From NCBI GenBank assembly GCA_964419055.1, contig CAYQNU010000003.1, positions 1 through 64,000 of the forward strand: a stretch of DNA of 64,000 bases, written 5' to 3'. This DNA is from CAYQNU01 sp964419055. GTDB taxonomy: Bacteria > Bacteroidota > Bacteroidia > Flavobacteriales_D > Parvicellaceae. Position 1 is the stretch's first letter. The number at the start of each line of letters is the position of its first letter. A program made the translations under genes and the position numbers. Under the pieces are notes generated by a model. It did no database searches. It worked only from the letters and a program-made list of their open reading frames with translations, and was not told the DNA's origin. Shown piece after piece: positions 31,424-40,326 of the stretch.

Positions 31424-34123
31424 GTGAAGATTCAATTCAATAAATACCATATAGCCCTAGTTATTTCTGTGAGTTTACTGCTCATAAAAACGAGCTGTTC
31501 AACAGAAAAAAACACCTGGATAAATCGTACTTTTCACAGTACACATGCCAAATACAATGGGTTTTTTAATGCCAATGAAATCATTGCCACCACAGTAAAA
31601 GAATACGAAGCCAATTATGCTGAAAACTATGATGCCATCATACCCGTATTTATTTATCCGAATGAAACCGATTCAAAAGCTTTTTATCCTCCCATGGATA
31701 CCGCTTCTACAAAATGTGAACGTGTAATTGTAAAACATTCTATGCCTGGTAAAAAAACAGGTCAAAACAAACGTGTGGAATGGGCCAAGTGGATTGATGA
31801 AAACTGGATGACACGCGGTAAAGCCAATTTTTACAAAAGAGATTACGTTAAAGCTGATGAAATATTTAACTACGTAGAAAAAACCTATCCGGCCAATCCT
31901 TCTTCAATTATGGCCAAGGTTTGGAAAGCCAAAGTGTTGATTGAATTGGGTCAATATGCCGATGCAAAAAAAATATTGGATCAACTATTAGAAGTTCAAA
32001 CGGAGAAAGAAGAGGCCGAGAAAAAAGAAAAAGAGGATAAAAAGAAAAAAGAAACTTCTACAAAAAAAACAACTAAAAAAACAAAAGTAAAAGGTAAAAA
32101 ACCTGCTGCAAAAGATACGGATGATGAATCGAAAAAAGCAGAACTTCCTGATGATTTTGATGAAACCATTTGGCCTATTTATGCCGATCTTTATCTACGT
32201 ATGAAAGATTACGAAAAGGCTACCGAAGCATTAGAGAAATCAATTGAAATTGTTGAAAACAGAACCTTCAAAACCCGATTAATATTCATTTTAGCCCAAT
32301 TGAAACACCAAGAAGGCAAACAAGAAGCCAGTGATTTATATGGCGAAGTGGTAAAGCGCAATCCAAAATATGATATGGCTTTTAATGCTAAAATAAATAA
32401 AGCATTGGCCTTTAGTGGTGGCGATACAAAAGGTATTAAAGCAGAGTTGTTAAAAATGTTGAAAGATGCCAAAAACGTTTCTTTTCAAGATCAAATATAT
32501 TACGCTTTGGGAGAACTCGAATTAAGAGACAATCAAGTTCCTTTGGCGTTAGAATATTATGAGAAATCGGTGGCTTCAAACACCTCAAATGCCAATCAAA
32601 AAACTAAATCGTTTCTAAAATTAGGAGACTTACATTATCAACAAAAAAATTATGTAAAAGCTCAACAATACTACGATAGCACCATGACGGTTTTGGAAAA
32701 AACACATCCAAAATATGATGAAATCTCTTTTAGAAACGTGAGTTTAACCGAATTAGTAAAGCACCTAAACGAGGCTCAAGGTCAAGATAGCTTGCTGAGA
32801 TTGTGTGACCTTTCGCCCAACGACCTTGAAAAAAAGATTTTTGCTATGATTGAGGCAGAAGAACAACGCATCAAAGCAGAGGAAGAAAAAAAGCAAAATG
32901 AAACGGCCAACATACCTGCCAACACTAACTCTGGAGGAGGTACCCGTTTTTGGCCTTACGACCCTAATTTAAGAGCACTGGGACAAACTGATTTCAAAAA
33001 GGTTTGGGGTGATCGAAAAAACGAAGATGATTGGAGAAGAAGTGATAAAACAGCCAGTTTTGAAGGGGATGGTGGAACAAAAACAGAAGTTAAAAACCCC
33101 AAACTTACTCCTGAGTATTATCTAAAGAATTTACCTTGTAATGACTTAGACGCCAAAGCTAAATCCAATGAGCGTATTATTCAAGGTTGGTATGGAGCTG
33201 CTCAAGTTTATAAAAATCAATTAAATGACGAACCCGAAGCCATTGCAGCCTTTAAGAAACTAGAAAAATATTTACCTCACGAAAAATCAATTGCTTCATT
33301 GTATCAATTGTATTTGTTGTATCAAAGCAAAGGGAATACATCAGAAGCTACAAAGTATAAGGAAAAAATTCTAGCTGATTATGGTGATACCGAATATGCC
33401 AAAATGATTAAGGATCCCAATTATTTTCAAAATACACTTTTAGGAAATCAAAAAGAAGAAAAAGAATATGAGCAGGTGTATGGCTTGTTCAAAAACGGGA
33501 ATTATGCCCAAACAATAGAACAATGTAACGTAAAAATTACGGACAAAAATAACCCATACCTTTGTAAATACTTGTATCTAAAAACCTTTGCTACGGCTTA
33601 TGGTAATGCAAATCCTGCTGATTTGACTACGGTTGAAACGGCACTGGAAGAATTAATACAACTTTGCTCTGATGAAGAAATAAAAACCAACGCTAAGTTA
33701 TTATTAGATCGTCTACGTAATCAGCAATCGGTTATGGATGCCAAATCTGGAATGGGCAATTACATCTTCTCTTCCGATTCAAAACATCTTTTCATTTTGG
33801 TTTTCCCAAATTCGGCAGGAAGTGTAAATCAAGCTAAAATTAAAGTTTCTGATTTTAATGAAGCTTCCTTTTCATCCAAAACGTTAGAAACAAAAAGCAG
33901 TTTTATTGATGCCGATAATCAAGTTATCTCAGTGAAATTATTTGAGAATAAAAAAGCAGCTATGGATTATTATACGGCCTTTAAAGTAAACAAAACCATT
34001 GTTCAGTCATTAAACGTATCTCAAACATTTTTTGTGATCACCGAAAAAAACTTTGCTGCTTTATTTGTAGATAAAGACATCAACAAATATCTTGATTTTT
34101 TCAAAAAGAATTACCTTGAGTAA
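31424..34123 (+). CDS. sprE: T9SS lipoprotein SprE/PorW (TPR)
   Basis: 899 residues from a GTG at 31424. Lipoprotein signal with KTSC (Cys25), then the SprE/PorW signature STEKNTWINRTFHSTHAKYN followed by GFFNANE. TPR repeats follow (about 125-200, 255-420, 590-680), a Lys/Glu-rich low-complexity insert (about 190-235) and a C-terminal domain ending in a strand-rich segment. SprE/PorW is an outer-membrane-linked periplasmic protein needed for type IX secretion and gliding in Flavobacterium and Porphyromonas. A -7-like box (TACGTTTTTG at about 31401) precedes it. Confidence 0.9.
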   Translation: MKIQFNKYHIALVISVSLLLIKTSCSTEKNTWINRTFHSTHAKYNGFFNANEIIATTVKEYEANYAENYDAIIPVFIYPNETDSKAFYPPMDTASTKCERVIVKHSMPGKKTGQNKRVEWAKWIDENWMTRGKANFYKRDYVKADEIFNYVEKTYPANPSSIMAKVWKAKVLIELGQYADAKKILDQLLEVQTEKEEAEKKEKEDKKKKETSTKKTTKKTKVKGKKPAAKDTDDESKKAELPDDFDETIWPIYADLYLRMKDYEKATEALEKSIEIVENRTFKTRLIFILAQLKHQEGKQEASDLYGEVVKRNPKYDMAFNAKINKALAFSGGDTKGIKAELLKMLKDAKNVSFQDQIYYALGELELRDNQVPLALEYYEKSVASNTSNANQKTKSFLKLGDLHYQQKNYVKAQQYYDSTMTVLEKTHPKYDEISFRNVSLTELVKHLNEAQGQDSLLRLCDLSPNDLEKKIFAMIEAEEQRIKAEEEKKQNETANIPANTNSGGGTRFWPYDPNLRALGQTDFKKVWGDRKNEDDWRRSDKTASFEGDGGTKTEVKNPKLTPEYYLKNLPCNDLDAKAKSNERIIQGWYGAAQVYKNQLNDEPEAIAAFKKLEKYLPHEKSIASLYQLYLLYQSKGNTSEATKYKEKILADYGDTEYAKMIKDPNYFQNTLLGNQKEEKEYEQVYGLFKNGNYAQTIEQCNVKITDKNNPYLCKYLYLKTFATAYGNANPADLTTVETALEELIQLCSDEEIKTNAKLLLDRLRNQQSVMDAKSGMGNYIFSSDSKHLFILVFPNSAGSVNQAKIKVSDFNEASFSSKTLETKSSFIDADNQVISVKLFENKKAAMDYYTAFKVNKTIVQSLNVSQTFFVITEKNFAALFVDKDINKYLDFFKKNYLE

Positions 34124-34141
34124 CTTTTATCCCACTTTCAC

Positions 34142-34660
34142 ATGCGAACAATAAATACAGTAATTTTAGTCATTACCATGGTTCTTGTTTGCCAAAAAAG
34201 TGTTGCCAACGAACCTTTTTTGATTGAATTGCCGAAAGTGAAAACGGTAAAATCAGGACTCATTTTAGGCTTGCAAAATGGTAAATATACCGCCTTTGAA
34301 ATTGGTGGTGAACGACATTGGAAAAAACTAAAGGTAAAAAATCCCACTACGGTGGCCGTAAATGCTATTATGGAATATCAATTTAAATCTAATATTTTTG
34401 GAATTAAACCAGGCATTTGGATTAAAACAAATCGATTGGGATTCACGTATGGTAGTTCGATTGCTTTTTTATCTGATTTTGAATACACTCGTTGGGGTAT
34501 TGCGCCTCAAATAGGTTTTCGATTTTTAATTTTTCACGGGTTAGTTTCCTATAATGCTACGGTTGGTCCTAAAGTTTTTGAAGAATACAATAAACTGAAC
34601 GTTGCTCTAAGAGTATATTTAAATAAAGACCGAAAGGTTGATATAAAAAGGAAAAAATAA
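34142..34660 (+). CDS. Secreted or outer-membrane beta-strand protein, unknown
   Basis: 172 residues. Signal peptide 1-22 ends VANE. The rest is made of paired strands with aromatic residues (LILGLQNGKYTAFEIGGERH, then TVAVNAIMEYQFKSNIFGIK, FTYGSSIAFLSDFEYTRWGI), a pattern of a small outer-membrane barrel. The C-terminus is basic (KDRKVDIKRKK) rather than ending in the usual aromatic. No family recognised. It follows sprE by 18 nt and is convergent with a GNAT gene 2 nt away, so it may be a T9SS accessory, which is inference. Confidence 0.65.
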   Translation: MRTINTVILVITMVLVCQKSVANEPFLIELPKVKTVKSGLILGLQNGKYTAFEIGGERHWKKLKVKNPTTVAVNAIMEYQFKSNIFGIKPGIWIKTNRLGFTYGSSIAFLSDFEYTRWGIAPQIGFRFLIFHGLVSYNATVGPKVFEEYNKLNVALRVYLNKDRKVDIKRKK

Positions 34661-34662
34661 CA

Positions 34663-35118
34663 TTAAAACTCTACTTTAATACGTGTAACTTCAGCATTTT
34701 CAGTTTTAGACAATTTATGATGTGGATTTTTGGAGATGTTATCCCAAAAGAATTTTGCCAATTGATTGCGCGTGTGGTATTCACATAATAATGGTTTACC
34801 TTTTCTGAGCAAAATATTGATAGCTGCCGATCCTACACCTTTGCCTCTCCACATATTCAACACGAATAAATCATTGATTTTAAAATATTCACCAAAGGGT
34901 TCTATCAATACAAAGCCAATAATATGCAATTCGGCATGAATAATATAAGCTGTTTTATCAAAACTAGAAACGTATTTGGGTGAAATCGTTTGATCGTATT
35001 TACCTTGAGGATTGATCTCAATAGGAACAAATTCACTTAAATCGTGAAGATACAATTGGAGTAAATTATCCAACAAGGGCTTATCGTTGAGACTTACTTT
35101 ATACAAAGAAATATTCAT
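34663..35118 (-). CDS. GNAT-family N-acetyltransferase
   Basis: 151 residues, the typical GNAT length. The acetyl-CoA pyrophosphate loop is in motif A: NDLFVLNMWRGKGVGSAAIN (about 100-119, R/QxxGxG/A form RGKGVG). A conserved DKxxY-like start and the terminal strand (AEVTRIKVEF) complete the fold. It should transfer an acetyl group to an amine substrate; the substrate is not predictable. Transcribed alone from the minus strand, convergent with the beta-strand gene. Confidence 0.85.
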   Translation of the reverse strand: MNISLYKVSLNDKPLLDNLLQLYLHDLSEFVPIEINPQGKYDQTISPKYVSSFDKTAYIIHAELHIIGFVLIEPFGEYFKINDLFVLNMWRGKGVGSAAINILLRKGKPLLCEYHTRNQLAKFFWDNISKNPHHKLSKTENAEVTRIKVEF

Positions 35119-35285
35119 TGTTTATCTCATTAAAGGTTGCTACAAAGGTATTTAATTTTGATGAATTTCACCGTTACAATGTTAAAATATACATTTTCTT
35201 AACTTTATTTATAAATTGGGTTCCATTTTCATCTTATTTTTTACTAATTTCATAGCTTCTATTATAAATTCATTGCTGTGTAAAA

Positions 35286-37127
35286 ATGGTACTTCATAAA
35301 AACACGTTCGCTATTACCTTATTATTGCTTTTATTCAGCAGTTTAATAGGGCATTCACAAAACAAATATTGGGTATTTCTAACCGACAAAAACAACGTTA
35401 GTTTTAATCCATATGAGTATTTTGATCCATTGGCCATAGAACGTAGAATTAAAAACAATATTCCCTTAATGGATTCTACTGACTTTCCATTAAATGAAAA
35501 CTACCTAGCCCAGATTTCAAAAATTGCTGACAGTGTTTGTGGACACACCCGATGGTTCAATGCGGTAGCTTGCATTCTTTCTGACGAGCAAATCACAACA
35601 CTACAAGAATTTGCATTCGTGAAAAGCATACAACCTATGATTTCAGTTCCAGTTTATGCTTACCACGATGTTTTACAAAATCCTAATGAGGTACTCGCAC
35701 CAATGCCTGGAGAACGCATGCATGAAGGGCAAAAATCCTTATTAGAAGGGCAGATAACTTGGATGGGAGGCCAACTTTTTAAAGAAAACGGTATTACTGG
35801 AAAAGGCATTAGAATTTGTATCATTGATGCTGGTTTCCCAGGAGTCAACAGCGCTGATGAATTTGCTCACATCAGAACAGAAAGTAGAATCATTAAAACA
35901 TGGGATTTTGTCAAAAATGAGCCCTCCGTTTATAAGTACAATTCGCACGGTTCAACCGTGTTGTCTTGTATTGCAGGAATCACTAAAAACGATAAACCCA
36001 TAGGCATGGCTCCCGATGCTGAATTTTTATTGGCACGAACCGAACGTATTGCTTATGAAGGAAAATCAGAAGAAGAAGATTGGCTAATGGCGGTAGAATG
36101 GGCCGACAGAAATGGTGCTGCTATTATAAACAGTTCATTGGGATATACCGTTTCGCTTTATTTTAAAGAAAATATGGACGGACAAACCGCCATTATTACC
36201 AAAGCAGCGAATTTGGCAGCAAAAAAAGGAATCTTGGTTGTGAATGCCGCGGGAAATGAAGGTTCTTCCGCTTGGAAATTTATTGCCGCACCAGCCGATG
36301 CTGATAGTGCGTTGACGGTTGGTGGAATAAATCCTTGGACGGGAGTGCATACTTCCTTTAGTTCGTATGGCCCAACAGCCGATTTCAGAATGAAACCTAA
36401 TGTGAGTGCATTTGGGCACGTTATGGCATATGAAAACAGAGAAGGAATTACGGAAACACAAGGAACTTCATTTGCCAGTCCATTGGTAGTTGGATTTGCC
36501 GCTTGTGTGATGCAAATGAATCCCAACCTGACCAATATGCAACTATTCGACCTCATAGAGCAATCAGGACATTTGTATCCCTATTTTGACTATGCTCACG
36601 GGTTTGGAATTCCTCAAGCCAACTATTTTTTAGACAGTGCTCGGTTTGAAGTTCAAGAGGATTCGAGCAAGAAAAGAATAGCATTAGAGCCCATCAAAAC
36701 TTTTGACGTTTCGGTTGGAAAATCAACCATTGAAGTAACCATTTTGGATGATTTTTTTCAGGATAATGACAATGTGATTGTAGATTACCACAATAAAATC
36801 AGAAATTTTTGGAGAGAAAATGATTTTTTCCATCTCAATGATAATTTTATTTCAACCGATAGTAGAATTAAAAATAACACTGATAATTTTTTATATTATC
36901 ATTTTGAAGACGCAGACCTTAATCGCTTGACGAAATATTACACCTTGCAAACCTTTCAACGAAATGTGCTCTCTATTCCTATTAAACCAAACATTGGCAA
37001 CACATTACGGATTCATTTTAAAGGATACACGTATGAAATGGAAGTGGAAAAAGTAGAGGAAGAAAAAGCACCGGAAGGAGAGGAAAAGAAAGAAGAGGAA
37101 GAAAACAATAACCCAACAAATGAATAA
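35286..37127 (+). CDS. Secreted subtilisin-like (S8) serine protease
   Basis: 613 residues. Signal peptide 1-24. A propeptide region (25-160) is followed by an S8 domain with catalytic Asp181 (CIIDAGFPG), His221 (NSHGSTVLS), oxyanion Asn324 (AAGNEG) and Ser395 (GTSFASP). A C-terminal extension of about 170 residues has no clear T9SS sorting motif: it ends in an acidic, Glu/Lys-rich tail (about 590-613). The exporter is therefore uncertain; a Sec signal places it in the periplasm or beyond. The next gene begins 5 nt downstream. Confidence 0.9.
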   Translation: MVLHKNTFAITLLLLLFSSLIGHSQNKYWVFLTDKNNVSFNPYEYFDPLAIERRIKNNIPLMDSTDFPLNENYLAQISKIADSVCGHTRWFNAVACILSDEQITTLQEFAFVKSIQPMISVPVYAYHDVLQNPNEVLAPMPGERMHEGQKSLLEGQITWMGGQLFKENGITGKGIRICIIDAGFPGVNSADEFAHIRTESRIIKTWDFVKNEPSVYKYNSHGSTVLSCIAGITKNDKPIGMAPDAEFLLARTERIAYEGKSEEEDWLMAVEWADRNGAAIINSSLGYTVSLYFKENMDGQTAIITKAANLAAKKGILVVNAAGNEGSSAWKFIAAPADADSALTVGGINPWTGVHTSFSSYGPTADFRMKPNVSAFGHVMAYENREGITETQGTSFASPLVVGFAACVMQMNPNLTNMQLFDLIEQSGHLYPYFDYAHGFGIPQANYFLDSARFEVQEDSSKKRIALEPIKTFDVSVGKSTIEVTILDDFFQDNDNVIVDYHNKIRNFWRENDFFHLNDNFISTDSRIKNNTDNFLYYHFEDADLNRLTKYYTLQTFQRNVLSIPIKPNIGNTLRIHFKGYTYEMEVEKVEEEKAPEGEEKKEEEENNNPTNE

Positions 37128-37132
37128 TTGAG

Positions 37133-37897
37133 ATGAAAAAACACACACTTTTATTCCGATTGATTCAACTATTAATGATGGCTTTGGTGTTTTCACTAAT
37201 GGCTCAATTGAGCTATGCGCAAGTTATTGTTATAAAAGAAACGGTACCTGAGGATTTTGAAGAATTGGATGACGATTTCGGACCTAATAGAAAGCGATTC
37301 AGTCATCCTTACGCCAGTTATGGAAGTTTTGCTAATGTTTATGACCATACGGGCAACAATCAAGACAAAATTTATTTTCTAAAATCCTTAGATTTAGGAT
37401 CAGGAACTAGAAGTTACTTAAATATTGGCAGAGTTTATTCCATTACCTTCGATACACATCTTTCGATGCGTATGTTTGGATTAAGGGTTGAAAACGACAC
37501 GCCATTACCTCTATCTAAAGAACATTTAAATAAGGCTAAATATTGGTTAGGTAGTTTCGGGTTCTCAATTGGTAATCATTTCAATTTTAAACCCAACAGA
37601 GGTAATCAATTGGGCACCTATTTACATATTGGTGGATATGGAAATATGAATTTTTTGAGAAGATTTACAGGTTATTACAATGAGTCAACCCTTATACCGT
37701 TTGATTATAAAATAAACCTAAAAAACTTTAAAGAAATTCAATTGCTCGACTATGGTTTGGCGGTGCGTTATGGAAAATCAAATTTTACCTTTTTTGCAAA
37801 ATACCGAATCAGCGATTTTTTCAAAAACAAAATCTATTCACTTAATGAGTTACCTCGTGTAACCTTTGGAATAGAACTTTTTGCTGGTCACATTTAA
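37133..37897 (+). CDS. Outer-membrane beta-barrel-like protein downstream of the subtilase
   Basis: 254 residues. Signal peptide 1-29 (ends SYAQ). It contains alternating strands with Tyr/Phe (SYLNIGRVYSITFDTHLSMR, GSFGFSIGNHFNFKP, YLHIGGYGNMNF, TFFAKYRISDFFK) and closes with VTFGIELFAGHI, as barrels do. No family recognised. It starts 5 nt after the subtilase stop, so the two are cotranscribed and may form a functional pair (protease with its membrane partner). Confidence 0.7.
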   Translation: MKKHTLLFRLIQLLMMALVFSLMAQLSYAQVIVIKETVPEDFEELDDDFGPNRKRFSHPYASYGSFANVYDHTGNNQDKIYFLKSLDLGSGTRSYLNIGRVYSITFDTHLSMRMFGLRVENDTPLPLSKEHLNKAKYWLGSFGFSIGNHFNFKPNRGNQLGTYLHIGGYGNMNFLRRFTGYYNESTLIPFDYKINLKNFKEIQLLDYGLAVRYGKSNFTFFAKYRISDFFKNKIYSLNELPRVTFGIELFAGHI

Positions 37898-37916
37898 GTT
37901 TTTTTTACATCAAATA

Positions 37917-38894
37917 ATGCTTCAAGATCACCACAATAGAATTCATGACTATTTGCGTATTTCACTAACTGAACGATGCAACTTAAGGTGTGAATATTGT
38001 ATGCCTTTAGAGGGTATTTCGTTGCGTGATAAATCTCACTTTATGACCAGTGAAGAAGTTATTCGTATAGCGAAAACCTTTGTTAATTTGGGTGTAAAAA
38101 AAATCAGAATCACGGGTGGAGAACCCTTGATTAAAAAAGATATTGCGAATATTTTAACTCAACTATCTCTATTAAATGTAGAATTGGCTCTTACAACCAA
38201 TGGCATTTTATTAGGTAATCATTTTGAATTGTTGCAAAACATTGGTGTCAAAAAACTCAACATCAGTTTAGATTCACTTAAAGAAAACGTTTTTAATAGC
38301 TTATCTCGCAGAAATTACTTCCAACAAATAATGGGAAACATTCAAGAAGCTATCCAACTGGGTTTTGATGTGCAATTGAATATGGTAGTAATAAGAGGTA
38401 TTAATGAATTGGAGGTGGTAGACTTTATAGAATGGACTCGAAATACATTTCTAAGCATTCGGTTTATAGAATTTATGCCCTTTGATGATAATAAATGGAA
38501 CACAGAAAAAGTAGTACCTCAACGGGAGTTGATGAGCCAAATAAATACTCATTTTGGTGCCGATGCGGTATTAAAATTGGATGATGCCCCCAATTCTACA
38601 TCCCGTAACTTCACCATTTCAGGGTTTAAAGGTTCATTTGGTTTTATAAGCACCATATCGCAACCGTTTTGCGCTACTTGCAACAGAATTAGACTAACGG
38701 CTGATGGTAAAATAAAAAATTGTTTGTTTTCAAATGAAGAAACCGATCTCCTTAACGCTCTTAGAAACGGTGAAGATTTGGAAACGCTCATTCACAGCAG
38801 TATTTACACTAAACACAAAAAACACGCGGGTATTGATTTCACTGACTCAAGCACCATTCACGAAAACAGAACGATGACTGCCATTGGGGGGTGA
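37917..38894 (+). CDS. moaA: GTP 3',8-cyclase MoaA
   Basis: 325 residues from the ATG at 37917. MoaA converts GTP to 3',8-cH2GTP, the first step of molybdopterin synthesis, using two 4Fe-4S clusters. Radical-SAM motif CNLRCEYC (C21, C25, C28), GGEP and the second cluster motif (FCATCNRIRLTADG, with the third Cys in KNCLF) are all present. The C-terminal Gly-Gly required for activity is intact (AIGG). A longer in-frame start at 37881 overlaps the previous gene and lacks homology. The rest of the pathway is not adjacent, though moeA starts at the far end of the window. Confidence 0.95.
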   Translation: MLQDHHNRIHDYLRISLTERCNLRCEYCMPLEGISLRDKSHFMTSEEVIRIAKTFVNLGVKKIRITGGEPLIKKDIANILTQLSLLNVELALTTNGILLGNHFELLQNIGVKKLNISLDSLKENVFNSLSRRNYFQQIMGNIQEAIQLGFDVQLNMVVIRGINELEVVDFIEWTRNTFLSIRFIEFMPFDDNKWNTEKVVPQRELMSQINTHFGADAVLKLDDAPNSTSRNFTISGFKGSFGFISTISQPFCATCNRIRLTADGKIKNCLFSNEETDLLNALRNGEDLETLIHSSIYTKHKKHAGIDFTDSSTIHENRTMTAIGG

Positions 38895-38956
38895 ATCGAA
38901 GTTTGTCAAAAATACCCATGTTTTTACTTAATTCAGGATCTAAAAATCCTTTTACA

Positions 38957-38970
38957 TCTTATATATAAGA
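38957..38970. promoter_or_regulatory. Operator palindrome 1 of the AAA_14 ATPase gene
   Basis: TCTTATATATAAGA is a perfect 14-bp palindrome placed where the -33 element of the promoter would be. With the next 10 bases it is nearly identical to the copy 32 nt downstream. Confidence 0.65.
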
Positions 38971-38980
38971 TATAATTATG

Positions 38981-38988
38981 TATATTTG
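38981..38988 (+). promoter_or_regulatory. -7 box of the AAA_14 ATPase gene
   Basis: TATATTTG, an exact TAnnTTTG match, sits between the two palindromes. The ATG at 39010 is 22 nt downstream; the earlier in-frame start at 38986 is inside this box and is rejected. Confidence 0.7.
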
Positions 38989-39002
38989 TCTTTTATAAAA
39001 GA
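38989..39002. promoter_or_regulatory. Operator palindrome 2 of the AAA_14 ATPase gene
   Basis: TCTTTTATAAAAGA is a perfect 14-bp palindrome directly after the -7 box, covering the expected transcription start. Confidence 0.65.
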
Positions 39003-39009
39003 TATAATA

Positions 39010-40251
39010 ATGAAAGAATTATTTAAAAATATTATTGTCACCAAACAAGAATGGTTGAAAACCGTATCTCTTTTTGAAAGAGATATACTCATTGAAAACA
39101 ATGCGAACTATGCTATTACAGGGCTTAGGAGAGCAGGTAAATCCTTCTTTTTATATCAGCTTATTCATAAAAAATATAAGCAAGATGAAATGGACAAAAT
39201 TGTTATGATAAATTTTGAGGATGAACGATTAATTGAGGTTACATATAATGATTTACACTTAATATTGGATGCCTACTATGAATTGTTTGATAAAAAACCC
39301 GTTGTATTTCTTGATGAAATTCAAAACGTGCAACATTGGCAAAAATATGTAAGACGAATAGCTGATGAAGGTTTACAAGTATATGTGACGGGCAGTAACG
39401 CGGAAATGTTAAGTCATGAAATTGCCACTACATTGGGGGGAAGATACATTAATTTAGAAATACTCCCACTTTCTTTCACAGAATATTTAAAATTTCAAGG
39501 CATAACGTTTTCTGAAAAAATGATCTACAACAAAGATCGTCATTTGATAATGAAAGAATATTCTAATTACCTTCATTTTGGGGGATTTCCTGAATTATTG
39601 AAATTTGACAATAAACGAGAATTTTTATCCAGTGTTTATCAAAAACTATTTTATGGTGATATAATTGCCCGATACAAAGTTTCAAATGTTCAAGTTTTGA
39701 AATTACTAATAAAGAAAATTGCGGAAAGCGTCAATAATGAAACATCCGTAAATAGGATTAAAAATTTAATCACTTCTACAGGTGTTACAATTGGCAGCAA
39801 TACACTCTTTGAGTATCTGAACTACCTAGAATCATCGTATTTGATAGGCACCATTTCTAATTTTTATAGTAAATTTTCAGAAAAAGAAACCAACAAAAAA
39901 TACTACTTTTTAGATAACGGTATTTTGGGGCTTTTCTTGAACGATCAGCCAACAAAACTGTTAGAAAATCTAGTTTACATTGAATTGAGAAGAAAGGGAT
40001 ATGTATGCTACTTTTTAAAAAGAACTACGGAGGTTGATTTTTATGTACCCGAAAAGCAACTGCTAATACAAGTGTCGTATAGTATAAATAATCCTGAAAC
40101 CTATCAAAGAGAAATAAAAGGTTTAGTTTCAGCAATGAAAGAATTAAATTTAGCAGAAGGAACGATTATAACATATGATGAAGAAAAAACGATTCAAATC
40201 GATGGTTATACCATACAAGTAAAACCAGCTTGGAAGTGGTTGCTGTTATAA
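39010..40251 (+). CDS. AAA_14/DUF4143 ATPase
   Basis: 413 residues. Walker A GLRRAGKS (38-45), Walker B VVFLDEIQ (98-105), sensor VTGSNAEML (126-134), then the substrate-loop RYINLEILPLSFTEYL. The C-terminal DUF4143 domain contains the PD-(D/E)xK-like core TTEVDFYVPEKQLLIQVSY (about 340-360) but no clear nuclease activity is established for the family. These ATPases are numerous and variable in Bacteroidota and archaea, often as accessory genes, and their role is unknown. Twin palindromes around the promoter suggest tight transcriptional control by a dimeric repressor, possibly itself. Confidence 0.88.
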   Translation: MKELFKNIIVTKQEWLKTVSLFERDILIENNANYAITGLRRAGKSFFLYQLIHKKYKQDEMDKIVMINFEDERLIEVTYNDLHLILDAYYELFDKKPVVFLDEIQNVQHWQKYVRRIADEGLQVYVTGSNAEMLSHEIATTLGGRYINLEILPLSFTEYLKFQGITFSEKMIYNKDRHLIMKEYSNYLHFGGFPELLKFDNKREFLSSVYQKLFYGDIIARYKVSNVQVLKLLIKKIAESVNNETSVNRIKNLITSTGVTIGSNTLFEYLNYLESSYLIGTISNFYSKFSEKETNKKYYFLDNGILGLFLNDQPTKLLENLVYIELRRKGYVCYFLKRTTEVDFYVPEKQLLIQVSYSINNPETYQREIKGLVSAMKELNLAEGTIITYDEEKTIQIDGYTIQVKPAWKWLLL

Positions 40252-40258
40252 TTCTATT

Positions 40259-40291
40259 ACCATTCCCAAAGTTTAAAACTTTGGAAATGGT
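40259..40291. terminator. Hairpin between convergent genes
   Basis: ACCATT (40259-40264) and CCAAAGTTT (40266-40274) pair with AATGGT (40286-40291) and AAACTTTGG (40276-40284) around one mismatch and a 1-nt centre. No good T-run follows on either strand, so it may only help to end both convergent transcripts. Confidence 0.5.
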
Positions 40292-40326
40292 GAAAACAAA
40301 CAAAAAATAATGAAGACTATTGTTGG

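Noticed and set aside
36135..36556. Antisense reading frames inside the subtilase gene
   Set aside because: They mirror the codon pattern of the subtilase, whose catalytic motifs are intact across the same region.
38935..38953. Terminator after moaA
   Set aside because: A 5-bp stem with three Ts is too weak to call.
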